DNA of 64,000 bases from Chloroflexota bacterium. GTDB taxonomy: Bacteria > Chloroflexota > Anaerolineae > UBA2200. Shown here piece by piece: positions 32,610 to 41,996 of the stretch. Numbering within the stretch: the first letter of the stretch is position 1; every line of letters starts with the position of its first letter. Below the pieces are notes generated by a model that did not search any database, was not told the DNA's origin, and worked only from the letters and a program-made list of their open reading frames with translations. The DNA lies in assembly GCA_030607875.1 (NCBI GenBank), contig JAUWJD010000002.1:62001-126000 (forward strand). The letters run 5' to 3'. A program made the position numbers and the translations under genes.

Positions 32610-33968
32610 CTACTCAACCTGGGGCAGCTCTTCCAGAGCCTTGGCCACCTTGCTGGCCGGATACTCGTAGTCTAGCAGCTCTCCACCGAGATAGGCATCG
32701 TACGCCGCCAGGTCAAAGTGCCCATGCCCGCTGAAGTTGAACAGGATGACTTTCTGCTCACCGCTTTCCTTGCAACGCAGAGCCTCGTCAATCACAGCGC
32801 GCACTGCGTGTGCTGTCTCTGGGGCTGGGACAATGCCCTCGCTACGCGCAAACTGTACCGCGGCCGCAAACGCTGCATTCTGGAGATAGGCTGTCGGCTC
32901 GATGTATCCAGCCTCTGCCAATGCCGAGATAAGCGGTGCCATGCCATGATACCGCAGTCCACCAGCGTGGATGCCCGCAGGCACAAAGGAATGGCCCAGC
33001 GTGTGCATCTTCATCAAGGGCGTCGTCATCGCTGTATCGCCAAAATCATAGGCATAGACGCCCTTAGTCACGGATGGGCAGGCACTTGCCTCGACAGAGA
33101 TGAAGCGCGTCTTTGCACCCTCGGTGAACACCCTGCGTAAGAATGGGAAGGCAAGCCCCGCGTAGTTCGAACCACCGCCGACACACCCGATCACGATATC
33201 CGGCTCCTCGCCAGCCATCTCCATCTGCGCCACGGCCTCCTGACCAACAATCGTCTGGTGCAGCAAGACATGATTAAGCACGCTGCCTAGCGAGTACTTG
33301 GTGTCCTCGTTCGCGGCCGCCACCTCCACCGCCTCGCTGATGGCAATACCTAGAGAACCTAGCGAATCGGGATCCTGCGCCAGAATGCTGCGACCAGCCT
33401 CCGTTTCCTCGCTGGGGCTAGGCGTGACGCTCGCGCCCCATATCTGCATCAGTGAGCGGCGGTACGGCTTCTGCTGGTAGCTGATTTTGACCATGTACAC
33501 CTTGCACTCGATCCCGAAAAAGTTGCATGCCATGGACAGCGCGCTGCCCCACTGCCCTGCTCCCGTTTCCGTGATCAGCCGGCGTATCCCCTCCTTCTTG
33601 TTGTAGTAGGCCTGCGCCACTGCCGTATTGGGCTTGTGGCTGCCCGGAGGGCTCACGCTCTCGTTCTTGTAGTAGATGTGCGCCGGGGTGTCCAAGGCTC
33701 TTTCCAGGCGATGCGCACGAACCAGCGGAGTCGGCCGCCACAGCCGGTACACGTCGCGCACTGTCTCGGGGATGGCGATATAGCGCTCGGTACTCATCTC
33801 CTGGCCGATCAGCGCCATCGGGAAGAGAGGCGCCAGATCATCTGGCCCCACAGGCTTCAGCGTGGCCGGATGCAGCACCGGCGGCAAGGGCACGGGCAGG
33901 TCCGCCGCAATGTTGTACCACGCCTTGGGCAACTTTGCCTCATCCAGTATGTATTTTTTGTTGTCCAT
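32610..33968 (-). CDS. trpB: TrpB2-type tryptophan synthase beta subunit
   Basis: About 452 residues, longer than ordinary TrpB (about 400), with the N-terminal [13 protein letters not shown] and [40 protein letters not shown] typical of TrpB2. The PLP lysine is in [27 protein letters not shown] and the glycine loop is [12 protein letters not shown]. It joins indole and serine to make tryptophan. ATG 33968 is preferred because GGGAGAAGG lies at good distance; ATG 33971 is a close alternative. The serine genes and trpS beside it fit tryptophan supply. Confidence 0.93.
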   Translation of the reverse strand: MDNKKYILDEAKLPKAWYNIAADLPVPLPPVLHPATLKPVGPDDLAPLFPMALIGQEMSTERYIAIPETVRDVYRLWRPTPLVRAHRLERALDTPAHIYYKNESVSPPGSHKPNTAVAQAYYNKKEGIRRLITETGAGQWGSALSMACNFFGIECKVYMVKISYQQKPYRRSLMQIWGASVTPSPSEETEAGRSILAQDPDSLGSLGIAISEAVEVAAANEDTKYSLGSVLNHVLLHQTIVGQEAVAQMEMAGEEPDIVIGCVGGGSNYAGLAFPFLRRVFTEGAKTRFISVEASACPSVTKGVYAYDFGDTAMTTPLMKMHTLGHSFVPAGIHAGGLRYHGMAPLISALAEAGYIEPTAYLQNAAFAAAVQFARSEGIVPAPETAHAVRAVIDEALRCKESGEQKVILFNFSGHGHFDLAAYDAYLGGELLDYEYPASKVAKALEELPQVE

Positions 33969-34064
33969 CATCCTTCTCCCTTCTTTGTTTTGAGTAAGAA
34001 CCACGAAGATACCGAGTGGCACGAGGCACCCCACAGCGATATCTGCCTCTGTGGTGAAGAACCT

Positions 34065-35054
34065 CTATGCTGTCAGCAGTCCCATGGCCTGCTTCACTTT
34101 GAACATGGTTGCTTCGGCCATGGAGCGGGCGCGCTGCGCTCCATCGCGGAGCACATCCCGCATATAGTTAGGGTCTGCCGCCAACGCGCGTCGTCGCTCG
34201 CGGATCGGTGCCAGCCCTTCGCTGATCTCTTCTGCCAGGACGGCTTTGCACTCCAGGCAGCCAATCGTCGCTCCACGGCACCCCGCTGCGATCTCTGACA
34301 ACTGCTGCGGCAGCGTGTATAGCTCGTGCAGGGTGTAGACATTGCAGCGAGTTGGCTCACCAGAATCACGGAGACGCTGGCGCGCGGGGTCGGTGACGGC
34401 TCCAGCGAGCTTTTTCCCAATGACCGCTGGCTCGTCGGTCAGGGCGATGTAGCTGCCGGGGACGCTCTTGGACATCGCGCCCTGACCCAGCAAGCTGGGC
34501 ACAACTGCTCCTGGCATCAGGTGGGCCTGCGGCTCTGGAAACACGGGCTCGAACCTGCGGTTGAACGCGCGTGCCACCTCACGGGCGAACTCGATGTGCG
34601 GCAATTGGTCCTGGCCCACAGGCACCAGCTCTGCTTCGTACAACAGGATGTCCGCCGCCATGAGCACCGGATAGGAAAGCAGCCCCAGGCCGGCCACCCC
34701 GTAGCGAGCCACCTTGTCCTTGTACGTCGGCAGGTGGGACAGCTTGTTCACCGTGATCAGGCAGCCCAGGATCCAGGACAGTTCCACGTGCTCGTGCACG
34801 TCGGATTGCACCATCAGCACGGACTTTTGCGGATCGATACCCGCAGCCAGGTAATCCAGCGCTACGTTCAGCACCCGCTGCGACAACCGCTCTGTTTCGT
34901 ACGGCACGGTGATGGCGTGATAGTCCACCACAGAGAAGATGCACTCATGCTGCTCCTGCAAGTCCAGCATGCCCACCATCGCGCCCAGGTAGTTGCCCAG
35001 GTGCAGGCTGTCACCTGTGGGCTGGATCCCCGAAAACACTCTCTTTCTCTCCAT
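34065..35054 (-). CDS. trpS: Tryptophanyl-tRNA synthetase
   Basis: 329 residues, class I synthetase. HIGH-like HLGNYLGAM follows VFSGIQPTGDSLHLGN; the KMSKS loop is AMSKSVPGSYIAL. It charges tRNA-Trp. The gene is preceded by a T-box leader, so it is probably switched on when tRNA-Trp is uncharged. AGAGGGTGAAAA precedes the ATG. An insertion-free length close to the family average suggests an intact enzyme. Confidence 0.96.
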   Translation of the reverse strand: MERKRVFSGIQPTGDSLHLGNYLGAMVGMLDLQEQHECIFSVVDYHAITVPYETERLSQRVLNVALDYLAAGIDPQKSVLMVQSDVHEHVELSWILGCLITVNKLSHLPTYKDKVARYGVAGLGLLSYPVLMAADILLYEAELVPVGQDQLPHIEFAREVARAFNRRFEPVFPEPQAHLMPGAVVPSLLGQGAMSKSVPGSYIALTDEPAVIGKKLAGAVTDPARQRLRDSGEPTRCNVYTLHELYTLPQQLSEIAAGCRGATIGCLECKAVLAEEISEGLAPIRERRRALAADPNYMRDVLRDGAQRARSMAEATMFKVKQAMGLLTA

Positions 35055-35071
35055 TTTTCACCCTCTCACTT

Positions 35072-35113
35072 CAGTTCGCGGTTGGCAGTTTGCGGCAGGC
35101 AGTTCCCAGTCCA
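35072..35113. repeat. Degenerate 7-bp tandem array
   Basis: Six heptads in a row: CAGTTCG, CGGTTGG, CAGTTTG, CGGCAGG, CAGTTCC and CAGTCCA. The array lies between the T-box terminator and the trpS start codon, so it would form part of the trpS 5' leader. Confidence 0.6.
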
Positions 35114-35164
35114 GATCGACGTATCCCGCTTCCGAAGCTGTAGTCACACCCACTGCCAACTGCT

Positions 35165-35541
35165 TACCAAAAGCAAAAACCTCCCACCCCCAGGAGGGAC
35201 GGGAGGTTCTGCACCCGCGGTGCCACCCTCGTTAGGCCAATGCTCCAGATGCCACAAAGCAAAAAACCGCCGATGATGGCGGTATGTTTGCTGGAAGCCA
35301 GCCTCACTCAACGCAGGTACGAGACGAGCGCCAGGCCATCTCTGCCCACGCACATCCGATACCCTCAGCCATGATAACGGCGGCGACTCCGGCACAGGCT
35401 ACTCGACCTGCGGCCTTTCACCTAGCAACTCCCAAGTCCATTCAGCGTTCGCTTCGGTACCGGGCTCACACCTTGCCCCGGCTCTCTGAACCTACGATCG
35501 AGCGCCTACTAGTCTTGTTCGCAGTCTTTGCTGTCTGATTT
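35165..35541 (-). promoter_or_regulatory. T-box riboswitch upstream of trpS
   Basis: The minus-strand leader holds the T-box element AGGGTGGCACCGCGGGTGC (35229-35211), followed by a terminator hairpin ACCTCCC/GGGAGGT and a T-run (35207-35175). Upstream it has stem I features such as AGAGAGCCGGGGCAAGG, GGTGTGAG and CCGTTATC. Candidate UGG (Trp) specifier triplets lie near 35432-35440. An additional perfect 6-bp hairpin ACCGCC/GGCGGT followed by a T-run (35283-35260) precedes the T-box itself. Uncharged tRNA-Trp would favour antitermination and trpS expression. Confidence 0.85.
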
Positions 35542-35547
35542 GCCCGG

Positions 35548-35576
35548 AGTATAGCACAAAAACGCTGTGCTGTCAA
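35548..35576 (-). promoter_or_regulatory. Strong promoter of the T-box/trpS transcript
   Basis: TTGACA (35576-35571), a 17-bp spacer and TATACT (35553-35548) on the minus strand. This is a near-consensus sigma-70-type promoter, just upstream of the T-box leader. Confidence 0.75.
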
Positions 35577-35591
35577 ATGCCGCAACAATGT

Positions 35592-37391
35592 CTACGGCAC
35601 GAACTGAATGATAAAGCTGCCGTAGGTCGGCAGAGTATCGAGCGGTCGGAAGTCGTCAAACCCACCGGCGTGATTAACCGCAGGCGCATACAGCTCTCCC
35701 TCACCCAAAAGCAACACGGGTTGGAGGCCAGAATGGAGCGGGCCACTCGGCAGGCTCAAGAGGTACTCGCCAATCGCACGGCCACTCAAGTTCAGCAGCA
35801 CCAGGATCACTTCTTGATCACTGAAACGCAGCGAGGCATGAACCACATTCATCCCCGTCTCCACCAACAGCCAGTCGCCAACACGCAGCGCCTCGTGGGT
35901 GTTGCGCAAGCGAATCAAGGCCCGGTAGTGGTTCAGCAACGAGTCAGGATCCGCACTCTGGCCCTCGACATGCCGGGCTGGGTAGTCTGAGTAGTACAGA
36001 CGCCACGGCTGGCCTGTGGTGAAGCCACCGTCTGGCCTCCACTGCATCGGCCGGCGGATGTTCTCGTCCGGCTTGGTGCCCTGCATGCCAATCTCTTCGC
36101 CGTAGTAGACAAAAGGCACCCCAGGGAAGGTCAGTTGCAGCGTGGCCGCCAGCTTGGCCTGTTCATCGCTGATCAACTGCGAACGCGTGCGATTTTGGTC
36201 ATGATTGGCCTGGAAGGTGGCAAACTGGCCCGGCGGGTAGGTGTCAATCACCAACCGTTGTGCCCTCTCCACGTTTCCTTTGTGCATCCCTCCCGCACTT
36301 TCCAGGGTCGCAGTGGCCAGATAGAACTCAAAGGCCAGATCTACCTTGTCTCCAACGTATGCAGCGACATCATCGGTAAAGCCCCATACCTCGCCAACGG
36401 TCAGCGCACCGGGGTCAATGGCTTTGTAGAAGGCAAAGAACTCCTTCAGCCAGGAGCGGGTCGCCGGGGTATGCTCCAGGATGCGGCCCTCCTCGATCAA
36501 GTGCTTTACTGCATCCAGTCGAAACCCATCTACTCCCATATCCTCCAGCCAGAAGCAGACTACATCCTGCATAGCGGCGGTCACTTGGGGATTTTCGTAG
36601 TTCAGATCGGGCATGCCTCCCCAGAAATAGCCATAGTAGTAGCCACTTGCGCTTTCATGCCACCCCCTGCCCTCAGGCCTCTCATCGGACCACACGTACC
36701 AGTCGCGCCGCTCAGAATTGGGATCCAGGGCTTCCTGGAACCACGAGTGCTGGCTGGAGGTATGATTAAGCACCCAATCAACGATCACGCGGATGCCCCG
36801 AGCATGAGCCTCGTCCATCAGTCGCAGGAAATCCTCATTGCTGCCGTATTCGTCATCTACCTGATAATGGTCCACCACGTCGTATCCATGGTAGCTAGGG
36901 GATTGGGCAATGGGCATCAGCCAGATGCCGGTGACGCCCAGATCATCTGCGGTGCGGGGATCACCATCGTTCAGATAATCGAGCTTCTCAATCAGCCCGT
37001 TGATATCACCGACACCGTCCCCATCGCTGTCATAGAAACTGCGCACGAATACCTCATAGAACACAGTATCATTCCACCAGGGCAGGCCATCTGTGCCCAC
37101 AACGAGGGCCCCGTCCATGCCCACAGGAGAAACGACAATTGCGTCGCGATCCGCAGCCGGCATGCGCACAGAAGCAGGCATCGGAGACGGTTGCGCCTCC
37201 ATTGCAGTAGGCGCTGCTTGCGGGACTGCTGTGGCAGTCCCAGTAGCAGTGACTGCCGGGACTGTGGTTGTGACCTGCGATTGGCAGGCAAGCAGGATCA
37301 AGGACAGCAGGATCAGCCAGACAAGGCCAGGGTAGATCTTCACGTTCCGCGCTCTCTCTTCCCGGCAAGACCGGTGTAGGTTGCCCTTCAC
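35592..37391 (-). CDS. GH13 alpha-amylase-family lipoprotein
   Basis: 599 residues. A lipoprotein signal ends LLACQS (Cys about 36), followed by a Thr/Ala/Pro-rich linker. The GH13 barrel contains FYEVFVRSFYDSDGDGVGDINGL, VIVDWVLNHTS, the nucleophile Asp in GVDGFRLDAVKHL, the acid Glu in LTVGEVWGF and the third Asp in FQANHDQNR. It hydrolyses alpha-glucans outside the cell. The start is probably GTG 37391, overlapping the TldE stop by 2 bp; a later GTG (37343) is possible. The C-terminal beta domain is present. Confidence 0.9.
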   Translation of the reverse strand: MKGNLHRSCREERARNVKIYPGLVWLILLSLILLACQSQVTTTVPAVTATGTATAVPQAAPTAMEAQPSPMPASVRMPAADRDAIVVSPVGMDGALVVGTDGLPWWNDTVFYEVFVRSFYDSDGDGVGDINGLIEKLDYLNDGDPRTADDLGVTGIWLMPIAQSPSYHGYDVVDHYQVDDEYGSNEDFLRLMDEAHARGIRVIVDWVLNHTSSQHSWFQEALDPNSERRDWYVWSDERPEGRGWHESASGYYYGYFWGGMPDLNYENPQVTAAMQDVVCFWLEDMGVDGFRLDAVKHLIEEGRILEHTPATRSWLKEFFAFYKAIDPGALTVGEVWGFTDDVAAYVGDKVDLAFEFYLATATLESAGGMHKGNVERAQRLVIDTYPPGQFATFQANHDQNRTRSQLISDEQAKLAATLQLTFPGVPFVYYGEEIGMQGTKPDENIRRPMQWRPDGGFTTGQPWRLYYSDYPARHVEGQSADPDSLLNHYRALIRLRNTHEALRVGDWLLVETGMNVVHASLRFSDQEVILVLLNLSGRAIGEYLLSLPSGPLHSGLQPVLLLGEGELYAPAVNHAGGFDDFRPLDTLPTYGSFIIQFVP

Positions 37392-38686
37392 TCTTTGGCG
37401 ATGACGTTCATGTCGGACAGCAGTACGTAGGGCAGGCGGAAGCTACTGTAGACCCACTCCGTCTCGCGGCTGACAGCGGCAACTTGCTGCAGCAGGTCGT
37501 AGACATTGCCAGAGATAGACACGTCTTTCACACGCCCCACGATTTCGCCTTTCTCGATCTTGTAAGCCAGGCTCAAGGAATTGGAGAAGGCACCTGAGAT
37601 GACGTTGCCCTGTCCCAGTCCGAGTGCATTCTGAACCAACAGCCCCTGATCAATGCCCGCAATCATGTCGGCCAGAGGCGTTTCACCCGCCTCAAAGATC
37701 AGGTTGGTCGGAGAAGGGCTCGGAGGGCTGAACAAGCTGCGCGATCCGTTGCCGGTGGATTCGACTCCTGACTGAGCGGCAGTCTTCAGACCGTAGATAA
37801 AGCTCTTCAACACGCCACGCTCCACCAGCACATTGCGGCGATGCGGAACACCTTCATCATCATAGGAGGCACTGCTGAACTTGCCATCCAGAGTGGGATC
37901 GTCCACGACGGTGATTTTGTCATCAAACAGCCTCTGCCCAAGCTTGCGCGCCATCGGGGAAATCCCTCTGTAGACGTTCTTCCCATTCAGCCCCAGCATG
38001 AGCGGCAAACCCAGCACCAGGGCCCCAGTGGGTGCGAAGAGTACCGGCATCCTGCCAGACTGGATGCTTGTACTCTGCTTTGCCAGCTCGAGCTGCGCGC
38101 AGAGTCGACGGACCGGCGCCAGGTAGTCCTCATCCCAGACGGTCATGCCCACGACACCGAACATCATCAGCACATCATCTCCCTTGATTCGACTGATGTC
38201 GAACGACACTGACAGGGGCGAACGGTCGAACGAAACCTCTGTACCCGCCTGGTTGGTGATCGATAGATGGTCTACGCCGCGTGTCAGGTCGACGTTCACT
38301 TGCGCATCGGCCTCGACTTCCAGGATGAGCTCAATGATCTCCTGGCCAATCTTGACCATTCGTGGGATGGACAGTTCGGAGATCACTGGATCAAATGTAG
38401 TCACCTTGGGCGCGGATTGCGGTGCCGGAAAGGCAAGGCGAACCTCGTCGCCGTAGGTGGCCGACTCGAGCACGTTGGTCACCAGCCTCTCCGTTGCCGT
38501 CTCGTCACTCGAGGCGGCAAAGCCCAGCCGCCCATCCTTGACCACACGCAGGGCAATCCCAGTGGTTTCCTCAACCTGGCTGCGCTTGAGCCTGTTAGCC
38601 TCAAAGCCAACCGTGGTGGACTCGCCATGTACGTGCACAATCTCGGCCTGATCCGCCTCACTCAACAACTGCTTCAGAATATCCAT
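37388..38686 (-). CDS. TldE/PmbA-like metalloprotease subunit
   Basis: About 432 residues starting MDILKQLLSEADQAEIVHVHGESTTVGFEANRLKRSQVEETTGIALRVVKDGRLGFAAS, the TldE/PmbA start. The C-terminal part includes VVDDPTLDGKFSSASYDDEGVPHRRNVLVERGVLKSFIYGL and NALGLGQGNVISGAFS. TldD and TldE form a heterodimeric zinc protease that trims peptides; TldE has no metal site. It directly follows TldD on the same strand. GAGGAGACAGC precedes the ATG. Confidence 0.92.
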   Translation of the reverse strand: MDILKQLLSEADQAEIVHVHGESTTVGFEANRLKRSQVEETTGIALRVVKDGRLGFAASSDETATERLVTNVLESATYGDEVRLAFPAPQSAPKVTTFDPVISELSIPRMVKIGQEIIELILEVEADAQVNVDLTRGVDHLSITNQAGTEVSFDRSPLSVSFDISRIKGDDVLMMFGVVGMTVWDEDYLAPVRRLCAQLELAKQSTSIQSGRMPVLFAPTGALVLGLPLMLGLNGKNVYRGISPMARKLGQRLFDDKITVVDDPTLDGKFSSASYDDEGVPHRRNVLVERGVLKSFIYGLKTAAQSGVESTGNGSRSLFSPPSPSPTNLIFEAGETPLADMIAGIDQGLLVQNALGLGQGNVISGAFSNSLSLAYKIEKGEIVGRVKDVSISGNVYDLLQQVAAVSRETEWVYSSFRLPYVLLSDMNVIAKE

Positions 38687-38715
38687 ACTCGCTGTCTCCT
38701 CAACCGATCGCTTGC

Positions 38716-40083
38716 TCACTTTCCGCCGATGACCACCTTCTGAATGCGGATGTGCGGCGCGCCAAAGGTGACCGGCAAGCCCCCCTGCCCCTTGCCACAC
38801 CTCCCACCAGAATGGGACCACTCAAAATCGCTGCCGATAGCGTCGATGTTCATCAGTGTGGTGAACAGGTTGCCCGCCAGGATCACATCCCTGACCATCT
38901 CGGCAACCTGGCCATCGCGGATCATGTAAGCATATGCCGAACTAAAGGAAAAGCTCTCCAGCTCCGTCTGCCCACCGTATGCATCGCAAGCATAGACGCC
39001 CAGTTTGATCTCACCGAGTATATCTTCGAAGGAAGTTGTGCCACCTTCGATCGCTGTGTTGGTCATGCGCACAATGGGCGCGTAGCGGTAGCCAGTCGCA
39101 CGCGCATTGCCCGTGGGCTTTTCTCCCATCTTGGCCGCTGTCTCACGCGAGTGGAGCCGGCCGACCAGGATGCCATCCTTAATGAGATCGCTCCGACCCG
39201 TCAGAGTTCCCTCATCGTCATACTTGTGGGTGCCGCGAAGCCCTGGCAATGACCCATCGTCGAACACCGTCAGAAGATCCCGACCGAACCGCCTCCCCAT
39301 AGACATCATTTCCTGCGCCCTGGGGTTCTCGTACACAAAGTCCGACTCGGACAAGTGCCCAAAGGCTTCGTGGACAAACACTCCGGCCAAGCGCGGGTTG
39401 ACGACGACAGTGTACTGCCCACCAACCACCGTCTCTGCGCTCAGCAGATTCACCGCTCGCTGCGCAGCGGCCTGAGCCAGTTCATGACGGCCCTGTGCAA
39501 AGTCGAATCCAGCCTGCCCAGACACACTCTCGCTGGCTGTCTGCACGTTGTCGCCGTCACGTGCTACAGCAATGAGGTAGACGGTGATCATGGGACGCTC
39601 CTCTTCGATGAACGTACCTTCCGAGTTCGCGAAGACGACGCGGCTGAATGCATCCTGGTAGATCGCTGTCGTGTCCACGATCTTATTGCTGCGCCTCAGC
39701 AAGATGTTGTTGTACTCCTCGCTCAGCGCCTTTTTCTCCGCCATGGAGATGCCCCGGAAATCGTGCTTCAGTGCCACTGTGATTCGAGCTTCAGAGACAG
39801 GAATAGGTGCCAGTTCAATGGGCTCCTCGCTTTGGACCACCTGGGCGCTCTGACATGCCTGTTCCACCTTGGTCAGTAGATCGTCACGGTCGTTGAACGT
39901 AGACACGCCCCAACCACCACCTCGGCACAGGCAGCGCACAATGCCCCCCACATCAATGACCGCACTGGCCGTTTCCAGGTCTTTTCCACGGTAGACGATG
40001 GTGGTGGCCTCTCCTTCTTGCAGGCGTATTTCGGTATAGTCCGCTTTGCTGCTTCTGAGCGCAGCCTGAATCTTGTCACGCAT
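38716..40083 (-). CDS. tldD: TldD zinc metalloprotease
   Basis: 455 residues. The metal-binding HEXXXH motif is in AGVFVHEAFGHLSESDFVYEN. RDKIQAALRSSKADYTEIRLQEGEATTIVYRGKDLE is the typical N-terminus and GGRCGKGQGGLPVTFGAPHIRI the conserved end. With TldE it forms a protease for small unfolded or modified peptides in the cytoplasm. ATG 40083 has TTTTGGAGGAGAGCAACGT before it; the upstream open frame is ignored. It forms a tight pair with the TldE gene (29 nt apart). Confidence 0.95.
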   Translation of the reverse strand: MRDKIQAALRSSKADYTEIRLQEGEATTIVYRGKDLETASAVIDVGGIVRCLCRGGGWGVSTFNDRDDLLTKVEQACQSAQVVQSEEPIELAPIPVSEARITVALKHDFRGISMAEKKALSEEYNNILLRRSNKIVDTTAIYQDAFSRVVFANSEGTFIEEERPMITVYLIAVARDGDNVQTASESVSGQAGFDFAQGRHELAQAAAQRAVNLLSAETVVGGQYTVVVNPRLAGVFVHEAFGHLSESDFVYENPRAQEMMSMGRRFGRDLLTVFDDGSLPGLRGTHKYDDEGTLTGRSDLIKDGILVGRLHSRETAAKMGEKPTGNARATGYRYAPIVRMTNTAIEGGTTSFEDILGEIKLGVYACDAYGGQTELESFSFSSAYAYMIRDGQVAEMVRDVILAGNLFTTLMNIDAIGSDFEWSHSGGRCGKGQGGLPVTFGAPHIRIQKVVIGGK

Positions 40084-40302
40084 ACGTTGCTCTCCTCCAA
40101 AATCGTAGACACAATCGGCTCTCTGACAGAACGCCGAGCCCACCCAAAGACCCACGCCCGGGGCAAGAGAAATGGTCGGTACACTTCCCAAACGGGCGTA
40201 TGGAGCACGGCAATTCATGCCGTCGACGCAAATGGTTTGCTTCGTCGCGTGGACTCGGTTGTCAGTGGGCACACCGTCGCGCAGCTTGGACCGCACGACG
40301 AG

Positions 40303-41325
40303 CTATGCAACAGCGACTTCCATCTCCTTGGAGTATGTACCGTAGCGGGCCGCACTATTAAGCTTTGCCCGATGATAGAACAGTCTTTTGGCAGCGGGGA
40401 TATTTGCGGCCACTCCCCGCCACGCCTGAAGCGACGGCGCTTGCAGCGCCCGTCCGAAGGAGAAACTCACCTTCCAAGGATGGTCACCCAGGGCATTCAT
40501 GGCATTGAGATTCTCAGTGGCTTGCTCTGGGCTTTGTCCGCCCGACAGGAAGACAATGCCCGGCACAGCCGCTGGCACTGCCCGGCGGAAGCAGCGCACT
40601 GTAGCCTCTGCCACTTCCTCAGCGCTCGCCTGCTTCGGACAGTCTTTGCCAGAAATGACCGTGTTCGGCTTGAGCAGGATGCCTTCCAAGACCACCCCAT
40701 GCTGGTGGAGCTGGGAAAAGACAAGTTGCAGCGTGGCCGCAGTGACCTCTTCGCAGCGCTGGATGTCATGGTCCCCGGTCATCATCACCTCGGGCTCGAC
40801 AATCGGCACCAGCCCTGCCTCCTGACACAGAGCAGCATAGCGCGCTAGTGCGTGCGCGTTGGCCAACATGCAGAAGCGCGTGGGAATCCCTGCGCCGATG
40901 TTGATCACGGCCCGCCACTTGGCAAAACGCGCCCCGAGCTCTCTGTACTCCGCCAGACGGTCCCGCAAGCCATCGAGGCCCTCGGTAATCCTCTCACCAG
41001 GGAACCCGGCCAGATCTTTCGCACCGGCATCCACCTTGATGCCGGGGATGACGCCCTTCCCCGCCAATAATTGGGGGAATGGCGTGCCGTCGTCAGCTGC
41101 CTGGCGGATGGTCTCATCGTAGAGGATCACACCGCTGATGAACTCTTCCACACCCGGCGTGGTGAATAGCATCCCGCGGTAACTGCGGCGGTTCTCCGCT
41201 GTGGATTCGACATCGACGGCAGCGAACCTCTTCGCAATGCTACCGGTACTCCCGTCGGCAGCCAGTATGCCTTTACCCTTGGCCACAAGAGCCTGAGCCG
41301 TATCCATGAGCGCACTCTTGTTCAT
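40303..41325 (-). CDS. Class I fructose-bisphosphate aldolase
   Basis: 340 residues of the eukaryote-like class I aldolase family: KGILAADGSTGSIAKRF near the start, the Schiff-base lysine in VVLEGILLKPNTVISG, VPIVEPEVMMTGDHDI and GIVFLSGGQSPEQATENLNAMN. It cleaves fructose 1,6-bisphosphate in glycolysis/gluconeogenesis without a metal. AGGAGGTGTAAAGA precedes the ATG. Confidence 0.95.
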   Translation of the reverse strand: MNKSALMDTAQALVAKGKGILAADGSTGSIAKRFAAVDVESTAENRRSYRGMLFTTPGVEEFISGVILYDETIRQAADDGTPFPQLLAGKGVIPGIKVDAGAKDLAGFPGERITEGLDGLRDRLAEYRELGARFAKWRAVINIGAGIPTRFCMLANAHALARYAALCQEAGLVPIVEPEVMMTGDHDIQRCEEVTAATLQLVFSQLHQHGVVLEGILLKPNTVISGKDCPKQASAEEVAEATVRCFRRAVPAAVPGIVFLSGGQSPEQATENLNAMNALGDHPWKVSFSFGRALQAPSLQAWRGVAANIPAAKRLFYHRAKLNSAARYGTYSKEMEVAVA

Positions 41326-41426
41326 TCTTTACACCTCCTGCTTCTCACATGTATGGTTATGTGTACTCCCTAGCCGTAGCTCTCCCGGCTAGCGCCATGA
41401 TAACATAGTCTCCACGCTGGGTCAAG

Positions 41427-41885
41427 ATGGCCCAGTCCTTAAGCGCATCCGTCACAGGAATGCAGTGGCTGGTGTTGCGGCGGCACGTCCGTTGCGGCGG
41501 CTGGTGGGTGCCTGCAACCGTCCTGGGCGGGATCTTGCCAGTGGCCGTGCTGAAGAACGTAGGCAGCGGAGTCGATCTGGCAGCAGCATACGGCGCCTTA
41601 GGACCATTGGTGGGGATCATGCAGTGGTTGGTCCTGCGACAGCACATTCCCCATTCGGGTTTGTGGCTGCTGGCGAGCACAACAGGCTGAGCAGTGGGCG
41701 TGCCGGCAGCCCAGGCCATCAATGACGTGCTGGCGCTATTCATCGCCGATGAGATCGTGGGCTTTGCGGTGCTCTATGGTGTGATCGCAGCCATGGCTGG
41801 GGGCACCACAGGACTCGTGCTGACCTGGCTGATGCACAACGCCAGCTCGGAGCCAGAAGAGTCGGGGCAGACAGTCGCCTCCTGA
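41427..41885 (+). pseudogene. Membrane protein with an in-frame TGA
   Basis: One plus-strand frame reads MAQSLSASVTGMQWLVLRRHVRCGGWWVPATVLGG, with hydrophobic repeats and GIMQWLVLRQHIPHSGLWLLASTTG, then TGA (41688-41690), then AVGVPAAQAINDVLALFIADEIVGFAVLYGV. The internal repeat (MQWLVLRRHV...WWVPAT/MQWLVLRQHI...LWLLAS) predicts a Trp after ASTTG, so TGG became TGA. The family is unknown: a small integral membrane protein with repeated helices. Nonsense pseudogene. Confidence 0.7.
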
Positions 41886-41996
41886 CGCCTGCCTACAGAG
41901 GGCGACCTTTGGCGGAATGGATAGTCGCACTCTGCTCACCTGGCCCTGCACGTTGGCCATCCATCCGTGCTCTGAAGGGTAACCTGCACCGTAACT

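Noticed and set aside
36135-37379. 414-residue plus-strand frame opposite the GH13 gene
   Set aside because: Shadow of the GH13 coding strand, with no motifs.
41688-41690. TGA in the membrane protein as selenocysteine
   Set aside because: The internal repeat predicts Trp and no suitable hairpin spacing was seen.
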